From NCBI GenBank assembly GCA_011800155.1, contig CM022371.1:3162001-3226000 (forward strand): 64,000 bases of DNA, given 5' to 3'. Below, one piece after another: positions 37,901 to 49,100 of the stretch. The notes under the pieces are model-generated. The model saw only the letters and a list, made by a program, of their open reading frames with translations, ran no database searches and was not told the DNA's origin. The stretch is from Flammulina velutipes (Eukaryota; Basidiomycota; Agaricomycetes; Agaricales; Physalacriaceae). The number at the start of each line of letters is the position of its first letter. Within the stretch, counting starts at the first letter, position 1. A program made the translations under genes and the position numbers.

Positions 37901-38052
37901 GGTGGCTCCGGCGACGGAACTCGTGAAAAGTTTGCGAGAGCCAGCGTCAGGTCATCGATAGTACTGGTTGCATGATCCAAATTGTGTGTAGATGTATATG
38001 GTGATTCAGGTGTCGCGGGGCGAGAAGAAGGTCGTGGTTCATCGCCAGACAT
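34905..38052 (-). CDS. Large coiled-coil protein
   Basis: About 900 aa, start MSGDEPRPSSRPATPESPYT at 38052. N-terminal third is disordered and then a long coiled coil: YDDVQAIQENLERRIHELQR, ERDALEKRLTQALVNNEVTE, LADVRRLHDDLQDKRMH-type and TELTKVLESLMEDNEVLKRD heptads. A predicted helical domain follows (MAQLIERVALLLNRISQADA, LTLTNRLKRQ, TTVNNIITEASNLRLHFRAL, RRDLRTLFKLFRDMFTELGQ, MRVTLNEVVLDPS), then a Ser/Pro-rich tail ending MERRREDFY (34905). This is reminiscent of cytoskeletal or spindle-pole scaffolds conserved in basidiomycetes, but I cannot name it. Introns near 36615-36660, 37200-37250, 37495-37545 and 37655-37700. Confidence 0.75.
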
Positions 38053-38776
38053 GAGGCAAGAAAAGGTAATGAGAGGAATGAAATGGCAATATTTCTTAAA
38101 TACAAGAGGTGGTTAGAGTGAGATGATGGTCGTTTGTTATGATTTCGAACGGACACATAATGGATGACTTCCCATAAGCTTTTAGAACGGAATTTTGTTT
38201 CTACTTTTCTCGGATCTCGGAAAATGTAATGACTTTTAGACCGATTCCTATCCCATAAGGTCGAATGGCGGGTTCGCACCAGGCTTTAGGCCGTCGTCTG
38301 TCTTGATGATGTCGGCACATAAGAATATTAGTGGGAGGGCTTGAGCATTGTGCTTTGCTCGAGCACACATGTGTGAGATACTGTGTAGGTGAGATATGTT
38401 GATCCGGTACGATGAAGAGTAGCAATGAACTTCATAGCACCTTCCGCCTCATACGCGCATCAGGGAAGGACAGTCAGGGAAACATATAGAGACCCAAAAG
38501 CGTCTGGCAAGGGGTCCGTAGGCCTCTACAGATCTTTCAGTCTGGAGAGCGCATTGAATTTCAACAGCCACCCAAAATGGACATAAAAGCGAATTTCGTA
38601 TGAATCTAGAGAGGAAAATGCCTTCCAGATCCTTATGGGAAGTCATCCAATAGGAAAGCTCCGTATCCGGTGCCGATCAATTGGATCATCCTAAATACTA
38701 CAACTAACTGGTACAAGTACAGCGTAAGGTATCATAAAGTGCGTATCCGTTGATTTCCGAGTCGTTGGAGGTTTAA
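38053..38776. other. Intergenic between coiled-coil and stomatin genes
   Basis: 724 bases holding the coiled-coil gene promoter and the stomatin 3' UTR. A 65-aa minus-strand frame (38449-38646) has no coding support. No RNA gene or repeat seen. Confidence 0.5.
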
Positions 38777-40246
38777 TCATGCTTCACTGAGGCTGTTCAA
38801 AAGGCCAGCACGGCCTGTGGCTCCCATACCAGCGTCGTATTGTCCACTGTCAGAGGTGATGGATGCGCCATGTCCTCCAGAGCCAGAAGGATGCGCAGCC
38901 ATTTGACCAACAATATCGCTTTGGAGTTGCATGGGCACGAAAATGGTCTTGCTGTTCGAAGACTTGGCCATTTGTTGCACTGCGGAAGAGAATTAGATGC
39001 TGTGATATTTATTCGAGAATGATACGCACAAGCCTCGAGCTGCCTGATCTGCATAGCAGCAGGCGAGGCTAAGATATCAGCAGCCTGTCTCATCAAGCGC
39101 GCAGCGTCGACCTCTGCCCGCGCTGCAATGACTTTACTCTCTCCGATCCTCTTTTGCTGAGCAGCGCTGCTCAGACTGGCTGAGACTTCGGCACTGAAGA
39201 TGATATCCTTAATGAGGATTCCTTCGATAGCCACGCCCCACTTGTCGGCAATGTCGCCTACAATTTCAGCAATTTCGAACGCAATAGCTTCGCGCTCAGT
39301 CACAACCGACTGGACCGCACGTGCACCTACGACGTGTCGTAAGGTTGTCTGGGCGCGCTCGATGAGAGCTTGGCGAAGATCTGTAATGCCGAATGCTGCT
39401 CGGTAGGGGTTACAGATCTGGAAGTAAATAACAGAGTCGCTGAGATGAGAAGGTTAGAGCGGTCTGAAGTCGGAACTACATGATTCTCACATTTCGACGT
39501 TGACATTGTCACGAGTGCTTTTCGAAGACATGAGTGAACCGCAGCTACCAAGACGTCTAAGTAAACTCACATGACAGTCTGCCTTCCAATGGGACTGATC
39601 TGAATCTTGACATCCACAATGCGCAGCGATTCAGTGCAGACATTGACTTGAACAAGTCCGGGGTCGACGGATTTGTAGAATTGACCAAAGCGCGAGACGA
39701 GACCCACGGAACCTATGAAACGTAAGCCAAGAGGCTGAGATAGAGAGAAACTTGCTTACCTTGCTGGACTTCACGGAATGGATTGGGGCAAGGGCAGCAT
39801 GGGATTGCGCCGATGAGGCCGACAACTGAACCAACGCATTGAAGGAGGGAACCATAGATACCGTGGTTTACCTAGGACAATGAGCGATACGCATATGCAG
39901 TTGGTGTCTTACACACCTCTCCCGTTCCAAGATCCTGGGAGTATGAAGGCTAACAAAGAATCAGTACTTCCAATTTAACGCAAGTAGAATGTTGCGCTCA
40001 CCTGCATCTCCGACCTCTTTAGCGGCTGTACAACAATCATCGTATGACTAGCAGCCTCCGGTGCCCTTCGTGGGACTGCTGGCTGTTCGGCTGTCACTGT
40101 GTTATAGTAAACATAAACCCTACGCGACTAAACTGTGACGAAACCTCTAACTGACCGTGGGGAGCATCATGGTCTACAACGTTGCCATTTCCTGAGCTTG
40201 AAGTCGACGGTGCGCGGTCCTTGCGGTCAATTCCGTTGTGGGACAT
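38777..40246 (-). CDS. Stomatin-like SPFH/band 7 protein
   Basis: SPFH-domain membrane scaffold; stomatins bind cholesterol/cardiolipin-rich membranes and regulate channels or mitochondrial proteases. Starts MSHNGIDRKDRAPSTSSSGN at 40246. After a Ser-rich N-terminus: MIVVQPLKRSEMQ, a hydrophobic hairpin-like segment GSLLQCVGSVVGLIGAIPCC, PCPNPFREVQQGSVGLVSRF, GQFYKSVDPGLVQVNVCTES, RDNVNVEIDSVIYFQI, LRHVVGARAVQSVVTEREAI and IADKWGVAIEGILIKDI, then a coiled-coil helix (AAQQKRIGESKVIAARAEVD) and a Gly/Ser-rich end, LLNSLSEA. Seven or so short introns. Divergent from COA3 (about 580 bp). Membrane location not resolved from sequence. Confidence 0.91.
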
Positions 40247-40827
40247 TGTGGTGGGCGGATGTAAAACGTCGGAATGTCCTTGGCCTTATAAAGGACTTGG
40301 TCGAAGTACAAAATGCGCAGCAGCATAGCCTTGCATCATTGAGGTACGGCGCCTGATCGAGATGATACCCACGCCCCTGATTCACGTTCAGCACGGTCGA
40401 TGTCATTGCGACGGCGCCTCGAATGGTAGTAGCGCTTTCTCTTACAGATACATGTCAAAAGGCGCAGCTCCTGGAGGTACTGCGCATGCGTGTAGATCTG
40501 ATAGCAATCGTTGAGTCCAACACATTTAAGTATCTAGGTTCCGGTATGCATGTGGCCAAGAAATGAATTCTTGACATCAAATCAGGAATTGGGGGCCGTG
40601 CTGGAACTTGATAGCTGTAGAATAGAAGTCTTGACTAGTGCTCCAGACCATCGCACCTCATATAGCGCTACTAGGCCTACCTACATATGATAAGCAGTTC
40701 TCTCATGGCCAATTTAAATTGTAGTTCAGTCGGCGGTTATTCGGACCGAAATGCCGTGCCTGTACTGATCGGCACGGCAAATCACTCTTTCCTTCCACCA
40801 AGACCACGAGTGAACGTTTCAACAGCA
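40247..40827. other. Divergent promoter region stomatin/COA3
   Basis: 581 bases between two divergent start codons, both of genes with likely mitochondrial-membrane roles. No TATA box or repeat stands out. Confidence 0.45.
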
Positions 40828-41218
40828 ATGGCCACACGCGAAGGCTGGACGCGCAAATATGTGGACCCAAAGAAAGCAGAACGCTCTTATCGTCCAAAGG
40901 CAGGCGTAGGTGTTTTCCTATGTCGGCGACCTGTAAATTGAACATAGCCACCAGACGATGTCTCCCAGCTTGAAACGCGCGCGCGCGCCATTTCTTATCC
41001 AGAATGCTGTCACTGGAACCCTATTGGCCGCTTTTGCCGTCGGCGTCTACATGTACTCCATCAAAGCGGTGAAACAGGATGAGTTCGACGACGTGGATGA
41101 AGTGGTCCGGTCGAGAGCGCGGGATATGGCGCGAGCGAGCGCCGCCAATCTATCAGTCACGGAAGAAAGCGATATAATGCAGGCTGCTATACAGAACGTG
41201 GTGGCTCGAAAAACATAG
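40828..41218 (+). CDS. COA3: Cytochrome c oxidase assembly factor 3
   Basis: Small inner-membrane protein that with Cox14 stabilises newly made Cox1 during complex IV assembly. Two exons: 40828-40905 (MATREGWTRKYVDPKKAERS then YRPKAG) and 40955-41218, separated by a 49-nt intron (donor GTAGGT). Joined length about 113 aa. The second exon has the signature MSPSLKRARAPFLIQNAVTG, a single membrane span (LLAAFAVGVYMYSIKAV) and the acidic DEFDDVDEV following it; the C-terminus is helical, ending VVARKT. The exon-2 ATG could look like a start, but the upstream exon carries the conserved N-terminal region. Confidence 0.9.
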
Positions 41219-41740
41219 CCTACAGGTGCGGTGGTCTGTCTATGCAAATGATCATTTGTATGACAGCGAAATAACAGATGTCGTAGAGTCCCAATTCAAA
41301 CACATTATCGTCATACTAACAGACTTTCTTAACTGGAGAACTCGTGGCTACGCAACTCAAGTATATCTTCAATCGCTACACTTGTTTGTGGCTTTTTTCT
41401 CCCAGTCGCGCACTGACATCGCTGGAATGATAATACACGCGATCGCTTGACTTGGGCTTCCTCTTGACATACGCAACAGAAGTACATGCATCTTGAAGCT
41501 TAAAGGTCGGTACACATAACGCAAATAGGGCACGGTAAGTTCTTTTTGAAATAGCGGGACACTGGTCCACCGGCAGCCTGCCATGGCGCCAGGCTTTTTT
41601 CGTCGGGTTTTTACTGTCTTAAATGTCATTTCCACCGATTCAACTACGCGAAAGTCTCGGGCACAGGAAATTCTGGCCAGCTGGCACGTATTCAAATCAA
41701 ACGAAGTACATGGGAAGCAGAGCGTAGCATAGTATGCGTA
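41219..41740. other. Convergent 3' flanks of COA3 and RRP7
   Basis: 522 bases between convergent stops. No gene, RNA gene or repeat that I can support. Confidence 0.5.
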
Positions 41741-42743
41741 TCAATATGGCTTGAACTTCCTCGATGCCTTCAGCTTTTCCACCTGTGCCTTCGTATCCTC
41801 CCAATCGCGTTTGAGCTTCATGAGGTCTGTAATAGAGATAAGCGAAGTATCTTGAAATGAGTTTGTATGACCTACCGTCCCTCTGCTTTTCTGCTTTTTG
41901 GAAAGCGTAAAAGTCCGGCTTTGCCGTGTTGTCTTTCTTTTTGCGGACTCTGCTTGAATCTCCGCCTCGCTGGAACTTCTTGCTGGCAACGGCAACCCCT
42001 CCACCCAGTGTCTTTCCGTAGGCACCGCCACGAGTGACTAGGGTGAAACCATCCTCATCGACGATGGCTTCTCCCTTGCGGTATTTGCTCTTCTGTTTGA
42101 GCTTGGCTTGCTCAAATTCGAAAAGCTCTAGCGCAGAGTCCGCGTATGCGCGAACAGCGTCGAGAGGAGGACGATCTGACTGATGCACCGCTAAATAGTG
42201 GCTGAGTCCAGAAGGCTCCTCGTTCTCGACTGGCCATGCGCGACGTTTAGAGGAAGGATTAAGCGCGCGGCTGAGGGAAGAGTCATCAAGAAATATAACG
42301 TGGGCAGAATGGCCTGTTCGTCGAAGTTTTCGGAGGGATTGCGTGGGAAGGGGGACGAGTTGCGGAGGCTGGGGAGGTTTTGGTTTATTCGTACGGCGTC
42401 GTTTTGGCTGAGGCTGATCTGCGTCCACATCCATAGTCCGCTCGACTTCTTCCTCATCGGACGCGTCACTATCGTCTTCTTGCTCGTCGTCGAGCTTTAC
42501 ATCATCAGAGTCAAAGACGACTCGTTCTACTGTGCCATGTTGTTTGAAGAGAGATCCAATTTCCCGTCCAGTAGCATCTGGAGGAACGTTGACAAGGAAT
42601 AGAGTGCGTCCGACCGGCCAAGGTTGAGTGGTATTGGCCCTTTTTGAGCCCTCGTGGGCGCGAGCGTAGATGTAATGGGTAGAGCCTGATGAGTAGGCGA
42701 TAGGTAGTGGCGTAAATCCAGCAATGGACGCAGGTAAAGACAT
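41741..42743 (-). CDS. RRP7: Ribosomal RNA-processing protein 7
   Basis: Small-subunit processome (UTP-C) factor for early 18S rRNA processing. Starts MSLPASIAGFTPLPIAYSSG at 42743. Rrp7 RRM-like domain: VGRTLFLVNVPPDATGREIG and SLFKQHGTVERVVFD; then a long acidic/basic insert (DDEQEDDSDASDEEE) and AHVIFLDDSSLSRALN. The C-terminal Rrp7 domain has VDEDGFTLVTRGG, FYAFQKAEKQRD and, after one 50-nt intron (about 41827-41876), LMKLKRDWEDTKAQVEKLKA and SRKFKPY; stop 41743-41741. This C-terminal basic helix is the family signature. Divergent from the RasGAP gene, 372 bp apart. Confidence 0.92.
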
Positions 42744-43115
42744 TTTTTTTGACTTGTTGATCGCAAAAACGGATCATTACACCGGATCGACGGGCCGGTA
42801 TTCATTGCTTGAACTCTTGAAGTCCTAGAGTTATTAAAACAGCTACCAGCAGCACTCAACGCTCAGATTTCAAGATCAAGAGTCAATCTCAGCTCATTCA
42901 TAATATCCGTCTAATTTACAAGCCTTATCTCTCATATTTGTGAAGATGGGGACGCAATTATGCAATTCAGTACCCTGACAATAATTATGTAAGCTTTCAG
43001 CCTTGCTCTTACCTCCTCGTTCTTTGTGCAAACAGACGGTATCCTCGCGGCAGTCGATAAGATAGGTGGGCCGTCGTCGATTCGCGGACCTATCTAGCCG
43101 CAACAGAACCTCATA
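42744..43115. other. Divergent promoter region RRP7/RasGAP
   Basis: 372 bases between divergent starts; no TATA box, repeat or RNA gene stands out. Confidence 0.45.
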
Positions 43116-46100
43116 ATGCCGACGCGAAGGCCGTCGACTGCAGCGATGTCGCCTCCTGGACCACCACCAAGCGCGAGTGGCTCTCGGATACATCGCAGTC
43201 AAGAATCAAACTATGGCGGACAATCACAGCATTCCCTTGCGAACACAGCTATGCAGCAACAGAAAATTGTCCAAGTCCTCGTCAACAGACTGAGGAACAA
43301 GGTACTAACTCGTATAAAATTTCTATCTTCAGGTATTCATGTTCTCTTTCCACTAGCTCCCATGCAATTCCGGGACCAACCTAGACAGACTGGAATCAGA
43401 TAAAGCCACTCAACAAGCAGTGGACGCGCTTGTCAGGCTATCCCACGACTCATTGGATACCATTGCACTTGCCCTATGTGAACTGGTGGAAAAACTAGGA
43501 AAGGTGCGTTACCTCTGACTTTGTCTTCTCGCTTTGACTGACGAATACGACAGCCCGAAGAAGGCGAACTCACAAATGAACTCCTCCAATCCCAATTATT
43601 CGTTCTCAAGGTTCTAGCAACCGCGATGTCCTCCCGATGGAATAATCTTCCTCATTCGGGATCTCAAGCTAGCAGCAGCCGACCAGGCTCAGCCCCAGAC
43701 TCCCCAGTCCCCCACAGCTCCTCCAAATGGAGCCGCATATCCTCAGAAAATCCGAATCCATTTCCCTGGTCAGAACCACTCGCCATGGAGGACAATTGCG
43801 CGCGCTATCTTCTCAGCGTCATGGTCCTCTTTTTACGGCAGTCAGCCCAGACCGATCCTCCACTGATAATGGCTGGTATCGATTCTACCGACATCGATTT
43901 TCGCGACTACGAGGCATTGCCCTCGTTGTACCTCCCTGACTTTATCGAATCTCAAATAGAGGAGTCAACTCCTCATCACCCGGACCTACCTCGGGACCTA
44001 CACTCCCCGCCCTCATCTGACTCTGTCAGGTCCGGAAAGCGCAGCGTCGCGTCCATCGCGTCCATTCTAGCAAGCACGGGGTACGAGCGGACCCCCATGT
44101 CTATGATCAATTCGGCGCGTTGCTTGAATGATCTCGTCGAGAAATTCACCGGACGCATCGTTTTCCACATCTCCGCCTCCAACTGGAATGTCGTTTTCAA
44201 CCGTATACGCCAGAAAATACGACAATTGTCGCAGAACGAGGTGGATTTGGATGCGATAGATATCCAACTATTGGCACATTGCGCCCTCGATCGCAATCGC
44301 CTGGTTCAAGTTCTCAGTGGTTAGTTGCCTTCTTGCGCTCTGCTCATTTACTGACGATTATCGTTTAGAAATGGCCTCTCTTTTGGTGAATATGTCTGGG
44401 GAAGCTCATTTGGCCTTCGCCAACCCTCTGCGCATCGCCATCTGGAATTGGGTCAAGAATTTTCCCCAGGAATACAACGACATGATGGTGGGCAAGATCA
44501 AGATGGACGGCGCCCCAGAGCGCGTCTTCGACCATCTATACAGCCGTATGAAGCCTGGCTCAGAACGACAGATGTGGCCCACATTGACTGCTCTACTGTG
44601 CATTACCCCAGATCGTATCTCTGCTGATCTGTATTCGGGACAGAAGATGAAGTCCGACAAGTTCATCGAGGATATGCTTCGACATGTTAACTTGACGTCG
44701 AAATACTTCGATGTCGGCCTGGTCTGTGGCTTGGACCTTTGTCGTATCGCAATGGTCTTGAGCCACGAGGACCTCCCATTGCGCTCCCTCGCGAGTGATA
44801 TTGTACACGAGATAAAGGTAAGATGAAAAAATGACTCAAGTGGAATCTGCTCTAACTAAGTTGTAGAGCAGCATGTTTTATGCGTCCAACGCCAAACCTT
44901 TCTGGGATTCATCCAACGAATTCGTTGACATAACGCTGATTGCGGAAGTTCTTGTCGCTGTGTATCGTTTCTTACCAGAACAAGAATACCTCGCAATCTT
45001 TGCCGCTGCAATGGAGCCAGAGCGATCGGACGCGGTGAAGACCTGCGTCCTTCGTGCTTTAATGACGATACATACTGAGGTGAGTAACAAGTAACTGCTT
45101 GATGCTAATACTTACGTGCATCAGGCCGACATGTTCCCAAATCAGCCAGACACCGCAACTCTCTCATCTGGAATGTCTCGTCGAGTACTGGACATTACAA
45201 GAGTATGTTATGTATTGCCCTCTTGACGCGATTTGACACTTTCATAGACGGTATGTATCCGACGATCTGAAATGGACCAGTATGGCCAAGTGAGGCGGAA
45301 CGCAATTCGCCCCAAAGCGAAGAAGGCATCTGAGTATGGACTTACAGACAGAGAGGTTTTGACAATGTCCGTAATAATGATGTGGAGGTGCGCCCCAGAG
45401 TTTTCTGGCTCTCGTACGATGGTCGGACAGGACATGTACAAATGGTCGGAGGCAGTCATCCGGCTCTGGGATGCTCCTTACGACAATGCTGTCAAAGCAT
45501 CGCTGGCCGTCAATTCTCGATTGGGGACGGAAGCAGCACTCAACAGCTCCCCTACGGACCCGAACGATATAATAGTGCAAGAATATTTCATTGATTCTCT
45601 GTATGTGCGCTATCCCCTTTTTCAAAACTTTCCTAACCAACCGCAAGGCCTCCGACCACCATGTCACTAGCGACCAACCTGCTGTATTGTCGTTCAGATG
45701 TCAAGGCGCAACGCCTCTGGCTGCAGTTGACCCTAGAACATCTAGCGTTAGCGACGGTCAAGACAGACGTAAGTAATATTCACTATTTAGTGTCGGGATC
45801 CTTCTGACTTGCTAGCGTCTTCAGAATCCACGCCTGCACTCAATACTTATGAGCCCCAAACGGGTTGCTGCATTCCTGCTCTCTGAAATCGCTTTGCTTG
45901 TGTCGCTGACTTCACACGACAACGAAATATCTCAATCGGCTGCCTTTGGTTTGCGTCTCATATCGGTCGCTGACCGTCAGGAGGGTGCTCCCGCCAATCC
46001 TCTCATTAGCAGCGAAGATGTGTCCAAACGAATTCCAGTTTACGAGCAACTGGGAGATCCCAGAGTAGTCATCCATGGTCGTAACATGCGCCAGAAGCGT

Positions 46101-49100
46101 GTCCGCAGGCTGCTCCGTCTCGCACCGTATTGTTCAGCGTCATGCGTAGCAGTTTGGGTCGAGTGTTACTGGCGGTGGAGGGCCCTGACTGAGCTGGTCA
46201 TCAATGTCACCCCAGACGATGCTACCATACGATCCAACGATTCTGGCATACTCTCACAGGTATAGGCCGCATCTGATGATTGGATTTCATTTACTTACTC
46301 TTTCGCAGGATGCTAGAGGGCAGTGGCAGAATCTGACGCTCTTCCTTGCTTCTATGGGTGGTGTCTGTCTGAGAGACATGAGGAACATGACTCCTCTGGT
46401 CGAGGTCATCCCAGCAAAATATATACCAGATCAAATCAGAGTTCGCTCCAGTCCGCTTCCTCTTGTTCAGACGTTCGTGAGAGACCTTACACGACACCTC
46501 ATTCACGACGATCTGCAAATCCGGGAGACAGCGAGAGATGCCTTAGGCTCGGAGTTGGATCCAAAACTCTATGGGAGACTAATCAAGCACCTGGAAGAGT
46601 GAGCAGTATCTCTTGAATGTCTACATGTCTCTTATACCCCTTAGCGCTATTGACACGACAAGATCAAACATCTCCAGCGAGCGTGCACGATTAATAGGCG
46701 AACAGGTTTGTTGACAGACACTCTATCTGCTCATAGGCTAACTTTGTGGACCAGTCAATCGCCGTTCTCAAACTTATGGTGGACAACAACAACCAGGATA
46801 GGATCGAGGAAGTCATCAACATCGATATCACGACTACGTTACAGGCGTTGGCTGCCTTCCTGGAAAGCTCAGCGGGCGGCCCAGAGCTAGCTCGACTCAA
46901 AGTCAAGTTCTGCACTCTCTGCGACAGTGCAGCTGATCGCCCGGACACTCTCACCTTGAAAAAGGACAATCAAGCCCGGCGCACCATCCTCAACATTGTG
47001 TCTTCGTGGATGAAGGTAGCGTGACTAGCACTTGCTATACATCGTGACTCATTGTTGAATAGGTTTCCGAAGACGATGCCTCTAACCCTCACCTGGAGCT
47101 GAACATTGCTTGCCTCAGGACGACTGTCAAGCTTCTTGACCGTCTTGATCTCAAGGAATCGGAACCTACAACAGTCGCCGACGATGGGTCCCACTATGTG
47201 ACCCGAGAGTTCTCAAAGTACTTCAAAGTGCTACAAACTGGGCTGGTTGTGGCTAGCCCTTCGGACACTCTGGCAAGTCGTTGACCGTCTCTGTTGGTTC
47301 GTGAGCTGACCTCTATCCTAGACGTCTGATAGCGTGTCCGACATCGGCTCCATTCAGAAAGTATGCAATTCGTCTTGGGTGACGACGTTCTTGACTGACT
47401 TTTGATTCAGCGAATGCGTGCATCCGTGAAGGAGGCAGAACTTCGCGAGCTTGTCATAACGGGCCTATCGCATCTTGTCAGTTCCGATCCAGAGATTGGT
47501 TTAAAGCAATGCCTTGATTTGGCTTACGCCGATGATTATCGTGGTCGCGCTATTTTCGCCCATGTATTTGCAAGAGTCATTGGTAAGGGAGCCAAATTTG
47601 AATCTCGGGACCAGGCAGAGACTACCGATCGTTACAAGCGCTTGATAGACGTGAGCTCCATCGTCCATAGCTTGTGAACCTGCGTAGCTGACACTTCCTT
47701 CAGCTAGTGAAGGAGCCAAATGTAGGTGTTGACTAGAGCTGTCCATGGTTAAAGCTAACCTCGTTTTAGCTCGTCCTAGTCAAAGCTATTTGTGATACCT
47801 GCCCCACTTCCGAAACTGATACGATGGTCTCCGTATTGCTGAACATATTCAACACCCGTGCTTCATTGATGTCGCTCCTCAAGTTCATGATCAGTCGCGA
47901 AGTGAACCAGAGCGGTTCGTGTCCTGCAATCCCAATCACGTTCAGGCGGTCCTCATCTTCCTGTAGAAAACGAGGCGTCTCTCTTTCGCAGCAATTCTAT
48001 CTACAACAGATTCTTGTCGGCGTTCGCGAAGATTCAAGGCTACAATTACCTTCGTCAACTCATCATGCCGATTGTCAAAGCAATGTCGGATTTACCTCCC
48101 GGGCAAGGCTACGAACTTGACCCTACAAGAGCCAATTCCCAAGACTTGGAACAGAATCAGCTAAACGTGCAATTCCTGACCTCGAAATTTCTGGACTTGA
48201 TATATGCATCTCGGACTGGCCTTCCTCCGTACGTCAATTCTGTCTCTATTCAGGCATCAATCTCATGTCTACTAGAATGTTTCGGGAAGTATGCTCTCAT
48301 ATAACCGGGGCAGTGTATGTACCATTCGTCTAGTAGTGCTGTTCGGTCTGACTTTTGGTTTCAAGTGCTGCTCGATGGCCCTCTCAAGGCACGTTGCGGT
48401 TGACCGCCGTTGGTGGATTCCTTTTCCTAAGGTAAGTCTGATCTAGGCGTTATTATTTCTTTGACGTTCTCATCTGTGGCTAAGATTCATCTCGCCGGCT
48501 GTGGTAGCTCCGGAGACCATTGACATCGATCTGCCGAACGAGTCGCTGCGACGTGGTTTGATGATAATTGCAAAGATCATCCAGAATCTGGCCAACAACG
48601 TTCTTTTCGGCAAGGAGCCTCACATGAAGCGTCTAAACGACTATCTGGCTGGTAATATCAAAGTGGTCACACAGTTTTTCAGCATAATTGTGGTGGGGAT
48701 CCGTTACCTGGTCTTAGTTGTGTTCTAATCTTCCACTGTAGACTGAACGTTTGGACGACGATGATAAAGACGAATGGCTGGGCGGAACTGCATCTGATGA
48801 CACAGATGGCATCGTTTTACATCGCTTCTTCGACAAGCACACGGACAAAATTGGGAAGGAATTGCTTAGTACCTCGAAACCCGTTGTGGAGGGCGATACC
48901 TCTGGCGTAACTGTGACTGGGAAGCGCACATGGGACAATCTTTGCACTCTTTTGGTCGATCTGGGAGCGCCCCTGGAAGCACCAAAATTCACGCAACTGG
49001 ATTCCCGGCAGCATGGTGATTTCCTGGATCTCAAAGCACGCTATGAAGGAAAATCAAGGGCATCCGTGGAGCATTTCTTTGTCCCAATTCGCCGCAAGGT

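Noticed and set aside
38449..38646. 65-aa minus-strand ORF in the gap
   Set aside because: No motif, codon bias or neighbours to support it.
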